From positions 3,844,001 to 3,908,000 of the forward strand of contig CM057059.1 in assembly GCA_029945375.1 (NCBI GenBank): a stretch of DNA of 64,000 nucleotides. Reading direction: 5' to 3'. The notes beneath the pieces were generated by a model, which made no database searches, had not been told where the DNA came from, and saw only the letters and a program-made list of their open reading frames with translations. Positions 10,351 through 21,070 of the stretch are shown here, piece by piece; positions within the stretch are counted from its first letter, which is position 1, and each line of letters starts with the position of its first letter. Position numbers and translations under genes: made by a program. The stretch is from Agaricus subrufescens (Eukaryota; Basidiomycota; Agaricomycetes; Agaricales; Agaricaceae).

Positions 10351-10847
10351 CGCAAGCCGAATGCCACAGCGGCCGTCCAATCGATCTCAGGGCAGACACT
10401 TCGCGTTGCCCAACGAGCAAATTTGATAAAGACGGCGTCTGGCGTACTGAGACAAGTAAGTATATGCCGTTTATGTGTACCAAAAATAGACTTACAACTT
10501 GATCGATTCCTCCTTGTCGGAGACAACCTTCAAATAAGCAGTGAGGGCTTCAGCCGAGAAGGGATGCGCAGCAAAGGATGGTGGCATGGTAGTACGAGAG
10601 AGAGAGAATCCTCTCGAATTCAGCTTAAATATGGGGCATATATTCTCAATTAGGATATATGCCGCCAGCGTGATTATCCAGCCACCTTTGGCAATGCCTG
10701 TCAGCCGGTTGCGGGGCCGGATTGATCCACGGCGACAGCTTTTCCCGCGTATGTCGAGAGGAGACAATCAGCGAATTTGGCATGGCGATATTCAGCGTTT
10801 CCGGCGGTGAGAGTAGTGCGAGGGTAGCATAGTAGATATTCTACGAT

Positions 10848-11022
10848 CCGGGTCAGCCCAGGATCATTGGTCAAGATGCTGCGGTCCAGAGAGTGTCGTT
10901 TGCAGCGCGAGTCTTTGGCGATCGTGTTCTTCATCCGAGGGCCATCGACAAAGGAGTATAGACAATCCGGGATAGCCCAGGATCGTCGTTGAGGGTGTCG
11001 AAGCGAGCCGGGACAACCCAGG
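10848..11022 (-). promoter_or_regulatory. three copies of the CCTGGG-YTRW-CCCGG motif upstream of the DUF6698-like gene
   Basis: The minus-strand 15-mers are CCTGGGCTGACCCGG (10862-10848), CCTGGGCTATCCCGG (10981-10967) and CCTGGGTTGTCCCGG (11022-11008). They lie about 260-435 bp upstream of the ATG at 10587, in the sense orientation. The same motif precedes the two plus-strand genes of the element. GGG and CCC arms surround a four-base spacer, so it could be bound by a dimer. Regulatory function is inferred. Confidence 0.6.
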
Positions 11023-11032
11023 CTCGCCACGG

Positions 11033-12412
11033 TGAAGAGACTAGATCAGTGTGAATGTGGAAAATAAAATATAAAAATATAAATCGAATGCGAATGCAAC
11101 CCTTTGAATTACACCGAGTCTCGAGTGCGGTTCGTGGGGAGAATAAATCAGAAAGAAAGTGAAAATAAGAGTCTCGATTAAATATTGAATGAAAATAGGG
11201 GTAGAATAGAAATGTGAAACAAGTCTCGACTGAATAGAAACCTCTTCCAGACCTATGCCGTTTCGATTAGAACCTTCGACGACGAGTGGCTAAGCTCGCG
11301 ACGACTGTCCTCAATAGAATGGGTTAGACACCTATCTAGGAGGGGTAGCGAATCCGCCCTAGTGATGCCTCAACAAACTCGGAGAGCGTTGACCTGCCTT
11401 CGCGCTTCGAGACAGACTGCAAGACAAGTCGAGCTAGCACCGAATGCTATCGCGATCCTATTAGACCAGTGAAGATACTCTCTCGAACAGAACACAAGAC
11501 CTTCCGAGTCGAGAAAGAACTTAAGAAATGCTTAGAACACTGCGAAGTTCAACCAACTCGATTTCACTCGCACAGCGCTTGGGCAAAGATTCGATCCCGA
11601 ACCTCGTCCTCGACTGGCGACTATATACGATACACAATAAAAAAAAACTGAGACAAAATAAACAAATATGAAACAGATAACCAAGTCCGTATCCAGCACT
11701 GAATGGGTATAGTCTCCTTGACTCATCTTTCTCCACCAATCAACAGTCTCGACTATTCAGTCTCCTCGACTGAACATCGCACTTGCCTAATCTTCCACTC
11801 CTCATTGGCTAACGAGCTTCTAACCCTAGACCCTAGTCTAGAAACTCTCGAGGCACACCACCCACTGATTATCCCGTCGATAAGATGTCCTCGATTACAC
11901 TACGCTTCTATCTCGCCTTTAGTTGCTTCGAGATTATCACTATTACTGCCTGATCCAGAGTCTCGACCGACAATTCCAACAGTCTCGCTTCAGGTTAATT
12001 CAGTCTCGACATGTGTAAGACATCTACTTCCTAGCCCTTTCCTTATTAGGCAGGTAGTAGTTATAGCTTCGGTTTAGCATAAGGTCCGCTGAAGGAACCG
12101 CGTTTCGCTAAGTCCTCGAGCCATCCCATAGCCAACCTCGATGATAATTCCCAGCAAAGCCTCCCTAGATTCAGTCTCGAGACTTTCATTTTAAGTCCTC
12201 GAACACGATTATATTTCCCCTAGCAGTACGGTTTTCCTGCTAGGAACCGCGGATGCAATCTCGACTGATCCCTAGGTCTTCCTGTCTTCACACATGTCCT
12301 CGACCGATCTCAGTACTAACGGGGTGACCGATTACTCGTTCTCGAGTCTAATACGTACACCTAGCCGCATTAAACGTAGATTTTCACGCGTAAAACGGCT
12401 GGGGCCGTAACA
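11033..12412 (-). mobile_element. solo LTR, probably Ty3/Gypsy-type, ~1.38 kb
   Basis: On the minus strand it begins TGTTACGGCCCCAGCCG and ends ...CTTCA, giving canonical TG...CA ends. It is flanked by ACGG at 11029-11032 and ACGG at 12413-12416. The TGTTACGGCCCCAGCC start resembles mushroom Gypsy LTRs as I recall them. No gag-pol exists in the window, so it is most simply a recombined solo LTR. The interior is densely studded with TCTCGA/CCTCGA (roughly twenty copies), and I see no coherent gene in it. A 4-bp duplication is shorter than the usual 5 bp. Confidence 0.65.
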
Positions 12413-12480
12413 ACGGTAGGGTGGGCGGTCATGGTGGCGGTAGGAGGTCATGGTGGCGGTAGTAGGTGAAGCGGGATGAG
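12413..12480. repeat. short direct repeat, G-rich
   Basis: The string GTCATGGTGGCGGTAG occurs twice in quick succession (about 12428-12466), preceded by a related GGTGGGCGG. It is a small local duplication just outside the LTR. Confidence 0.6.
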
Positions 12481-12489
12481 TCATTCTCA

Positions 12490-12760
12490 CGCATCAGTGA
12501 TCGTTGATCACTGATGAGTCCCACGATGCCTCCATCGGTGATCAGCGATCAGTGATCACTTCACAGGCCTGTGACATGCTCGTCACCGCCATCTAAGATC
12601 GGCAGTCACGCAGCGATGGAAATGTGATGTGACTGCTATCTACGCAATCACATGATCCTCGTGTGACCTGCATCTACATCTTGATCTAAGATAAGAGCTC
12701 CCATCAGATTAAGACCCCGTGACCATCAGCGATCACTGATCCCTGATCTACTGATGGCCA
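12490..12760. promoter_or_regulatory. cluster of GATCA-type palindromes upstream of gene 13108
   Basis: At 12492-12516, an 11-bp arm CATCAGTGATC and its exact complement GATCACTGATG surround a 3-base loop. Similar ATCGGTGATCAGCGATCAGTGATC (split here: ATCGGTGATCAGC, then GATCAGTGATC) lies at about 12534-12558, and ATCAGCGATCACTGATCC with CTGATCTACTGATGG at about 12726-12757. They precede the motif copies and the ATG at 13108. They could be repeated binding sites or sub-terminal repeats; function is unknown. Confidence 0.5.
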
Positions 12761-12933
12761 AGTTCGCCTCTTACTCCTTCACCACCACCACCGTCCTCTC
12801 CGTTCGCAACCGCCTCCAGGTTGCACAAGTAGTAAGTCAATATCTATATATTATTTGCACCCACAACGCTGACCACTTTCAGAAGCGATAGCGCGTCCTC
12901 ACAGCCCCACACCCACCGCCGCCTCCATCTCCC

Positions 12934-12989
12934 CTTGGGTTGACCCGGGGAGAATTTCTCGCACCTGCATCTCTCCTGGGTTGACCCGG
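12934..12989 (+). promoter_or_regulatory. CCTGGGTTGACCCGG motif copies upstream of gene 13108
   Basis: CTTGGGTTGACCCGG lies at 12934-12948 and CCTGGGTTGACCCGG at 12975-12989, 41 bp apart. A weaker copy ending GGTTCTCCCGG (13016-13030) continues the spacing. All lie 78-174 bp upstream of the ATG at 13108, in sense orientation. Confidence 0.6.
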
Positions 12990-13107
12990 ACGGATATCCT
13001 TCACCATCCATCTTCTATAGGTTCTCCCGGCCATATTGCATCCATCCCGGCTTTCCCAACTCTTCCTGGACCGCTCTTTTCACCCAAAAAACCCCTCCAC
13101 TCCAACA

Positions 13108-15968
13108 ATGGCTAGCTACTACACGCAAACGCGCGTCGAAGGCGAAACTTATGCAGAGCGACCGTCGGGCCGATGCTGGCTTATCGATGGTACCATCTAC
13201 TACTCGCCGAACTCTACTACCTGTCCTCCTCGCCCTCCGCCGCCCCAATCCACAGTCATCTTCAACTCTGGTTCATCTATCGCGTCCGATTTCGCAGAGC
13301 CGCGATGGTGGCATGAGGACACAGAGTGGTTGGGGTTCGTGCCGTCCAAGCCCGTCTCCTACAGCAGAGTGTGGTTCGACGCTCTCAGCCACATACCCCG
13401 GCAGCCTACGAAACTTAATCAGTATCAATATGTGCTCTACGCGCCCCTCTGCGATCGATGGACCCAGGCCGAGAAGCTTCTCGTGGAGAGCATTGAGATC
13501 TTGGCCAAGCATTTCGGCCTCAAGTTCCTGTGGCCCTTCAAGCCCTCTGACTGTGGGTACAACAGGCCTCATCCCAGTCCCGAGCAGGCTAGGCAGAGCA
13601 TCGAGCGTGGGCGCGACTGGTTCGCAATCCTTCTGGGGCTTTTGTTCTGGATGACCAGGAGCATTCCCAAGTCGGACAACTATATCGAGGGGATCGTCCC
13701 GCCGGCCTGGCTTGTAAAGGTCATCGTCCTTCATTCAATGCATGCTGCGATTGACAGCATTCGCCTAACGCCTCTACTCAATCACAAATGGGAAATCGCG
13801 CGTGTTGGTCTATGGTTACACAATCCCGAGAATACACCTGCTCAGCCCCCGTCAACTTGGTTCATGGAACAAGGCGTTCCTGTATGGTATCGTTGGACGA
13901 CTTGGGAGATAAACTGCGCCCAAGTTCGTTCAAAATTTGGTCTCATGGCGCCTCGACCCGAGGAGTTGCAGGCAGTGGCGACATGGATCGATAAATCTGT
14001 ATCGCTGCTTGCTCCGCCGCCTCCTTCTTTTAGTGAGGCCCGATTTTCTTTCGACGATGACCTCTCCACCCCCGAATTTCTTCCACCCTCCACCCCGCAA
14101 CACACATATCAATCGTCATTAGCCCCTCCTGCTGCACCAAGGCCCTCTGCAAAGTCCTTCTGGGCCACTCACTTTGAAAAGCGTCGCGAGCTACATAAGA
14201 AGATGAAGGAAAGGGAGACTCCTGGGGAGAAACAGGCGCGACTCTCTCGGGCACAAAACCCCAGCGTGAAGAGGAGTCGTGTGTATATCTGGGAATGGAA
14301 CGACAACAACCAATTCGTGCGCAACCTGGTTCTGAAGAGCAACAACGAGGAGACTCTCATGGACTACAGCGGCTCCCAGAAGCGCTTCGATTCCTTCTTG
14401 AATGAATGGGATTGTTGTGAATTATGGGGCTCGTCAACTGAAAACGAAGGCCTCATTGAACTGCCGCCAGTTGGCGAGCAGGATGCTGTCCCCTCAGAAC
14501 ACCCCGACCCCGCCAATCAATGCCCGGTCCTCACTCGCGCAGCCTCCCCCGAACTTGTCTCTCCTCGCTCTCCTTCTCCCGTCACGTCCCCTCCCGCCCC
14601 TGCGAGCCCCGTGGCCCCTGCCACCCTGATGATGCAGATTGACAACCTTGATGATCTCGCACGTGTCGTCCTCAAATCTCTCATTGATCATCATGGATTT
14701 GTGCCTCCCATTCCTCTCCCAGCCTCCCGTGGTCCCCCCTCGACTGCCGATGTCGACGCAGATGTCAAAACACTCGTCAAAATAGTTGGGGTGCATGGCT
14801 TCGCCTGGAATGACCCCTTCTTCACATCTCCTCTTGCTCGTGTGTGCGCAGATTTCACAGTGTCTCTCGCGAGCGGTCACCCTCAGCCAGATCTGTGGGA
14901 CTTGGGCCCCCACAATCGTAAAACTTTATATTTCTGTGAACGCCTGAGCTGTGTCTGTCTCCTCAAGTCAGAGGAGCAGATTTATTATATGATCGACATG
15001 GGTCCCAAGGCGACTGTACCTTGGTCCCTTGCCGTCGCATCGCGCGCCAATTTGTTTTACATATGTCGACTACCTGAAGATTTTCTGGAGCAGGACATCG
15101 CCATAGATCTTACGAGGAAGGGCATCCCATTCCACACCGTTCAACGCCGTGACACTGTAGAGGTCACTACTTCTCGGCCTCTGGTCGCCTTTGTTCCCAT
15201 GCGTCTATCCGATTACATGTTCACTGCGGGGGACTTTGAGGCGTATAAGGATCATTGTCAACGATTCTTCGAGCACCCAAGATCTCGGGCAGCTCTACTG
15301 AGGGGTGGCTATTGTGCGCGAGTTGCCGCCCTCTCTATCGGCGTTGCTGAGGTTCTGAGTGGTCCCAGTGGTATGTATTGCAACTCTTCAGAGATGTTCA
15401 CTGCGGTGGATTGCTTTGGCCGTGAATATATCGATGATCAGCTGACGAACGAGGAGGTCGATATCATATGCGGGGTCTATATTCAGTATACGGGTATGTA
15501 TTTATTCGTGAGTTGTAGTTCAATTTTACTAATTCTCACAATTAGGCCACAGAGATCTTAGTAAAGCCAGAAAATATTGGTTTCCATCGCTGACATTTGA
15601 AGGATCGGGTGAGGATTACATGCGCTGGACTCCCAAGAATGAGGCAGAGTGGAGGAGACGCATCACCTTGATCAACAACGGCCATGCATATCCCCTGCCC
15701 ACAGATAAATGGAGGGATCAAGTCAGGGGTCTTGGCCCTGTGAGACGTTTCAGAAAAAGTGAAGATCGGCTACTCGAGAAGGTCATCGACGATCAGGTGG
15801 GTGTGTGGACTTGACTTCTCTGTATTTTTTTTGTTTGGCATGTGCACGAATCTCGCGATTTTTTGAGGTGAGTTTATGTCTCCATTACTACTAGTTCAGT
15901 CCGTTCAATCATTGCAGGACATTGAAGAATTTCTTGGGCATGTAATACTTTTTGGACATGGAATATGA
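13108..15968 (+). CDS. uncharacterised ~895-aa protein, cargo gene of the element
   Basis: The start is ATG at 13108 (CAACAATGG context). Exon 1 runs 13108-15493 and exon 2 15546-15796; exon 3 is 15918-15968 if the gtgggt donor at 15797 is used. Otherwise exon 2 reads on to a TGA at 15812-15814. I do not recognise a named domain. The first ~290 residues are Trp/Tyr-rich (ERPSGRCWLIDGTIYYSP, RWWHEDTEWLGF, GVPVWYRWTTWE) and look folded. A Pro/Ser-rich low-complexity part with Lys/Arg patches follows (about residues 310-560), and a second folded part runs from about 600 to the end, with TAVDCFGREYID and a Trp-rich tail. There is no signal peptide or clear membrane span. The layout is familiar from anonymous mushroom proteins. 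Its upstream motif is shared with the transposase and the DUF6698 gene. Confidence 0.7.
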
Positions 15969-16157
15969 CGGTGGACATTTTCTGACATGTGTAGAGTACC
16001 GTTGACTAATGCTATATATCAATTTTTCTTGATGGATCGTATTGTATATGTGTTAAATTGATATGATTTCTGCGTTTTCGATTGCGTGAGATTATGGCAC
16101 GTGATTGCCAGCGCGCGCCGTTTTTTCTCTGTCGTCGTCTCTGTGTTCCCATTCTCT

Positions 16158-16211
16158 CCTGGGTTGTCCCGGACAGATAAATTTCCAGTCGAATCCACAG
16201 GGTTGTCCCGT
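16158..16211 (+). promoter_or_regulatory. CCTGGGTTGTCCCGG motif copies upstream of the transposase
   Basis: CCTGGGTTGTCCCGG lies at 16158-16172, with a weaker copy centred on GGGTTGTCCCG at 16200-16210. They are 25-78 bp upstream of the transposase ATG at 16236 and lie in sense orientation, spaced about 39-42 bp. Confidence 0.6.
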
Positions 16212-16235
16212 GGAATCCATCCTATCCAGAGAGAT

Positions 16236-19200
16236 ATGTTATACACGTGTCAAGCGACAACGTGTTCATTTTCGTCAAAGAGCCGACAGGGTCGAAATCA
16301 TCACCAGTCAGCCTGTCCAAAGTTTCGCGAGGAGACCAGAAGCTTGGCCCAACCTCGACCTGTCTCTGATTTGGAGTTGAAGCGCAAACGGCCCATTTCA
16401 GATCCACCAGGTGCCTTTCGCAAAGTTGCCCGATCTCATCAACGAGATGAGGGACAGACTGAGGTCAGTTCATATATATATATTGATAAATTATCACTGA
16501 TCAGACAGCACAGATTACAGCCACGATATCTAGTGAGCCCGAGCCTGCTCAGCTTCCTCAGCCTGGACCCAGTATTGTTCTGACTCTGGATGCTACCACG
16601 ATGAATGATGATGCTCGCGAAGTAAGTGTTCAATTATATTTTTTTTGGGTCATTTCACCAGGACTTATATAAAATCACTAGAACTCAGTTATTCCTAGTG
16701 TGGCAGTACAAGAGGTGACTGAAATAGTACCTCTTTATCCGACACGATCTGGGCGCCGTCGACAACAGCCTCGATGGTTTAAGGACATGATCCCTTCTCT
16801 CCCTACCCCTATGCCACACATGCCGCCTCCTGAACTCTCTGAGTCTGATGAACCTCAAACTCCTAGTGTTCATGATTATGAGATTCAAAAATCTGTTTGT
16901 GAAACAGGGCCTAATGATCTGGGCTTGTTTCGGTCATATACAAAATATCTTCACATGGATCCAGAGGCAGAGCAGACACTCAACGATCTTTGTGATGCAC
17001 CCACCTTTAATATATCCAAACCAGTTCCTAATCAAAGTTTTATGGATAGTCTCAGTATGGAGAACGAGATGGGTCCATATCAAAACCCCACAGTTCTGAA
17101 TCTCATGTCGTGGTATACTCGAACTCAAGGTTCACTTACACTCAATGCCACAAATGACTTGGTGCAAAATGTTATCCAGGCAAAAGACTTCAAAGTTGAA
17201 CACCTTGATGGCTTCAATGCTCATCGTGAAGCAAAAAATGCTCTAAATGCCCCAATTCCTGAGTTTCTGAAAGAAGCTGGCTGGACTGAGGGTTCAGTTG
17301 AATTGAGGTTGCCACCAGAGCGGAGAGCAGATAGATTGAGAGAACCTGAAGCAAAAACCATCACTGTTGGTGGTATTTATTACCGCAAACTTACTGAGGT
17401 TATACGAGCTGGATTTAGTGATGAGACTGCTCGGAGGTTTCACTTTGCACCATTTAATCTTTGGTACAAAAAAGATGGAGATTCAGAGGCAGAGAGGGTC
17501 TTTAGTGAAGCATATAATTCTGATGCTTTTATTGAAGAGGATGAAGTGATTCAGAGTCTGCCTCGAGAAGGAGATTCAAAAATGGAAAGGGCTGTAGCTG
17601 CATTGATCTTTCATTCTGATGCAACAAAACTTGCAAACTTTGGTGATGCGTCTCTGTGGCCTATCTACTGTTATTTTGGTAATCAATCAAAATATTCCCG
17701 CTCAAGGCCGTCAGACCATGCTGCTCACCATATTGCTTATATACCTTCTGTAAGTTTTTTTTTTAATGGTTAAACAATGTCTTACATTTTGTTTAGCTTC
17801 CTGCAACAGTCAATGAACATTATCATGAGGAATTTGACCGTTTACCATCAAATGCTGTTCTCACTCATCTCAAACGAGAACTTATGCAGGCAATATGGAG
17901 ACTTTTATTGGATGATGAATTTGTTGCTGCATATGAGCATGGCATGGTGATCAATTGTGCTGATGGTGTTGATCGTCAACTCTATCCTCGGATTTTGTCC
18001 TATGCAGCAGATTATCCTGAAAAGTAAGTTATTTATATTTTAACCATCTAATTTCACTAATAAATTATCAGAACATTATTATCTACTATACGATACCTTG
18101 GAAATTGTCCCTGTGTTCGTTGCAAAATTGAAAAAAAGGATATAGGGGCTTTAGGTACAGCTTCTGACAGGGCTATACGCAAGGATATCCGTGTTGATGA
18201 TGAGGTGCAACGGAAAAGGATAGAAGCTGCACGTAGAAAGATTTTCCGAAAGGGGGAGCATGTAAATGGAGCTGTGGTTGAAGAAATATTGAAGCCCTTA
18301 TCAGAAGTTCCTACTTGGGTAAGTTTGTGGTATTAACAAGTTCAACAATTACTCAAAAAATATGATAGAATGCATTCTCAGAAAAGTTATCTGTATTTGG
18401 GTTTGAATTCCACCAGATCTTTGTCCCAGATCTTCTTCATGAGTTTGAGTTGGGTGTTTGGAAGGCTCTATTCACTCATATGATCCGGATTTTAACATCT
18501 CAGGACTTGCCTGAGGTAACCGAGATGGATAAGAGGTATGTGGTTATATATGATGATAAATTTTTTGTAATGTATTAAATATTATCTAGATATCACCTTA
18601 CTCCAAGATTTGGACGTGATACTATACGTCGTTTTCATACCAATGCTTCAGCTATGAAACAATTGGCAGCTCGTGACTTTGAAGACTTGTTGCAGGTAAG
18701 CATATTTTCGAAAATTTTAGTTAAAAAAAGTCTAAAAAAAGATTTATAGTGCTCACTTCCAGTCTTTGATAACTTGTTCTATGAGAAGGATGATCCTGTT
18801 GTCCTGGATCTCTTGTTTGTTCTCAACTGTTGGCATTCATTAGCCAAGTTGAGGATGCATACAAGTTCAACAATTGTGCTTCTTGATGAGTGCACTCGAG
18901 CTCTTGGCTATCATATTCGGAGATTTGTTCGGCGGGTTTGTATGTCACATGTGACCTATGAACTTGACAAAGAGGTTGCAGCAAGAAATCGTCGAGCAGA
19001 CAGAGTTGAGAAAGGGAAAAGTACTGCTCAACGTCGTACATTTAATTTGTGCACAATCAAATTGCATTCACTTGGAGATTATGTGGAGTTCATCAAGCTT
19101 CATGGTCCATCTGATGGGATGTCAACACAAATGGTAAGTAATGTTGTTATATATAATAGACACTTTTAATAATATGATTACAGGGTGAATTAGAACATCG

Positions 19201-20451
19201 TCAAGTTAAACGTCATTATGCCCGTACAAATAAGTGGATCAACTTTCCTCTGCAAATTGCTAGGCATCAACAGCGTCAACAAATTCTTTTGAGAGTAAAG
19301 AACCAGCACCGTCCACAAGCACTGGCTATTCCATTTGAAGACTCAGATCCTCTGGCTGCTACTTCCCCTGAGGATCACTATCATATGTCCAAATCCAAGA
19401 AAAACTATATTGATTTGTCAACATGGTTGGGTAGATATCAGAAAGATCCTGCTCTCAAGGTTTGTAATCAACTTGTTCTATATCTATAACTATACTAATT
19501 AGAGCTACCAGGATTTTCTCTTTAAGCTGGAAAATCATGTCCTTGCTCGTATGGACAAGAATTTCTTTCCAGGAAAGGTATACAGTCAGGCTGATCGGAA
19601 CACTGTTGTGTTTTCACGAAACCGATTGTACATGCACAAATATCTTCGCATCAATTTTACAACATATGATGGACGACGATCTCAGGACTCAATCAATCCT
19701 CGCACCCACCCAGATATTATGACTTTGGCTGACAGAGAAGATACTGAAGATGACCACCCTTACTGCTATGCACGAGTTCTGGGAATTTTCCATGCCGATG
19801 TCTTTAATAGGCAAGCTAATGGTGGCAAAGGAAAATTTGAACATATCAATTTTCTATGGATCCGATGGTTCTCATATGATGTAGAATTTCCAGCAGGATT
19901 TGAACACCGTCGACTTCATCGCTTGTCATTCTATCATTATCATGATAGTGATGAGTTTGATTTTTTGGATCCTGATTATGTGTTGCGAGCTTCACATATA
20001 ATTCCAGCATTTGAATATGGGCGTCACAATATTTTGCCAAAGTCTATAGCCCGTGAACCAAGTGGTGAAGAAGAAGATTGGAGATTTTACTATGTCAATA
20101 TGTAAGTATCAATTGTGGTGGCTGAAATTATACTCTAACATGATCACCAGGTTTGCAGATAGAGATATGTTTATGCACTATATTGGTGGTGGCATTGGTC
20201 ATAAAGCACTAGGCATACCTGTGATCCGGGATATTGACTGGGTGGCAAATTTGGATGATGATATTGATGATGGCAATGAATTAGAGGGAGATGATGATGA
20301 GATATCAACTGAGGAGGAAGTTGGTGATGGTGATGATGAAAATTTGACTCAATATCATGAGGATTGTGGACCTGAGGATGGTGAAAATGAGGATTTTCTT
20401 GATCAGAATTTTGTGAGCCCAGAGGATGAAGGATATGGAGCATATGATTAG
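16236..20451 (+). CDS. Plavaka-family transposase
   Basis: The start is ATG at 16236. The first residues hold a C-X4-C...HH-X3-C zinc-finger-like motif (MLYTCQATTC, then HHQSAC), a common N terminus in this family. Short introns follow, for example gtcagt after 16463 and gtaagt at ~17750, ~18025, ~18319, ~19134 and ~20102. The exon chain stays open over roughly 1200 aa to TAG at 20449-20451. Plavaka hallmarks as I know the family: VINCADGVDRQLYPRIL with SYAADYPEK, a CPCVRCKIEK Cys cluster, HEFELGVWKALFTHM, then a helical block and RLYMHKYLRINFTTYDG. The C terminus is very acidic. It should cut and move elements with matching ends; the enzyme fold is RNase H-like by family inference. No stop or frameshift is evident, so it may be active. 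The base composition is more AT-rich than the neighbouring genes. Confidence 0.9.
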
Positions 20452-20469
20452 ATTGTAATCTTGTAGATT

Positions 20470-20985
20470 CTATGGCCCAAAAAATGTAAGCTGGCATCAA
20501 TAATTGGGAGAGCATGGTATGGTACAAGAATGAATTGTATTAGATTGTATTACAAGGCCCAAAAAATGTAAGCTGGCATCAATAATTGGGAGAGCATGGT
20601 ATGGTACAAGAATGAATTGTATTAGATTGTATTACAAGGCCCAAAAAATGTAATGTAGTATAGATTTGGGATCCAACATGTACGGTACAAGAATGAATTG
20701 TATTAGATTGTATTACAAGGCCCAAAAATGTAATGTAGTATAGATGATTGGGAGAACATGGTATGGTACAAAGATTTATTGTATAAGATTGTATTCCAAG
20801 GCCCAAAAAATGTAATGTAGTATAGATGATTGGGAGAACATGGTATGGTACAAGAATGAATTGTATTAGATTGTATTACAAGGCCCAAAAAATGTAATGT
20901 AGTATAGATGATTGGGAGAACATGGTATGGTACAAAGATTTATTGTATAAGATTGTATTCCAAGGCCCAAAAAATGTAACATGAT
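20470..20985. repeat. 82-bp tandem repeat array, about seven copies
   Basis: The marker ggcccaaaaa(a)tgtaa recurs at 20474, 20556, 20638, 20719, 20800, 20882 and 20964, a spacing of 81-82 bp. Each unit also carries a tggtatggtaca segment and a ttgtattagattgtatt or ttgtataagattgtatt segment; some units have ataattgggag and others gatgattgggag. It starts just after the transposase stop codon and ends shortly before the right terminal repeat. Confidence 0.95.
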
Positions 20986-21070
20986 TGTATCCTTCAAGAA
21001 AGATTGTAATCTTAGAAAATATGTTTGAAGAGATTCTATTCTCCACCCTTGAAATGTACATATTGTAAGG

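Larger units (their letters stand above)
1977..10587 (-). pseudogene. DUF6698-like gene, disrupted by a LINE in exon 2
   Basis: The start is ATG at 10585-10587. Exons run 10587-10496, 10446-10335 continued at 3797-3766, 3715-3589, 3540-3323, 3270-3129 and 3084-2947, then further exons to a TAA at 1977-1979. All listed junctions keep phase, and exon 2 also keeps phase across the insertion if one target-site copy is used. The protein shows the DUF6698 pattern as I recall it: GRARSEDISSLRDAG, a FLYAREAWDEY stretch, VFKHLFTCPSS, ARLHGLNYVTPQTFAYA, a D-F-D...FFENLV helix and NPWNRNIF. An acidic stretch follows (around 2470-2700) and a Lys-rich tail ends the protein. DUF6698 genes are abundant in mushroom genomes and have no known function. 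A run of ten C in the sense strand (3785-3794) codes for prolines beside the insertion point. With 6.5 kb in exon 2 the gene is probably dead, although the rest looks intact. Confidence 0.75.

Noticed and set aside
11703..12077. 124-aa open frame in the LTR as a gene
   Set aside because: It is Ser/Leu/Pro-biased because of the TCTCGA hexamers, has no splice partners and lies wholly inside the LTR.
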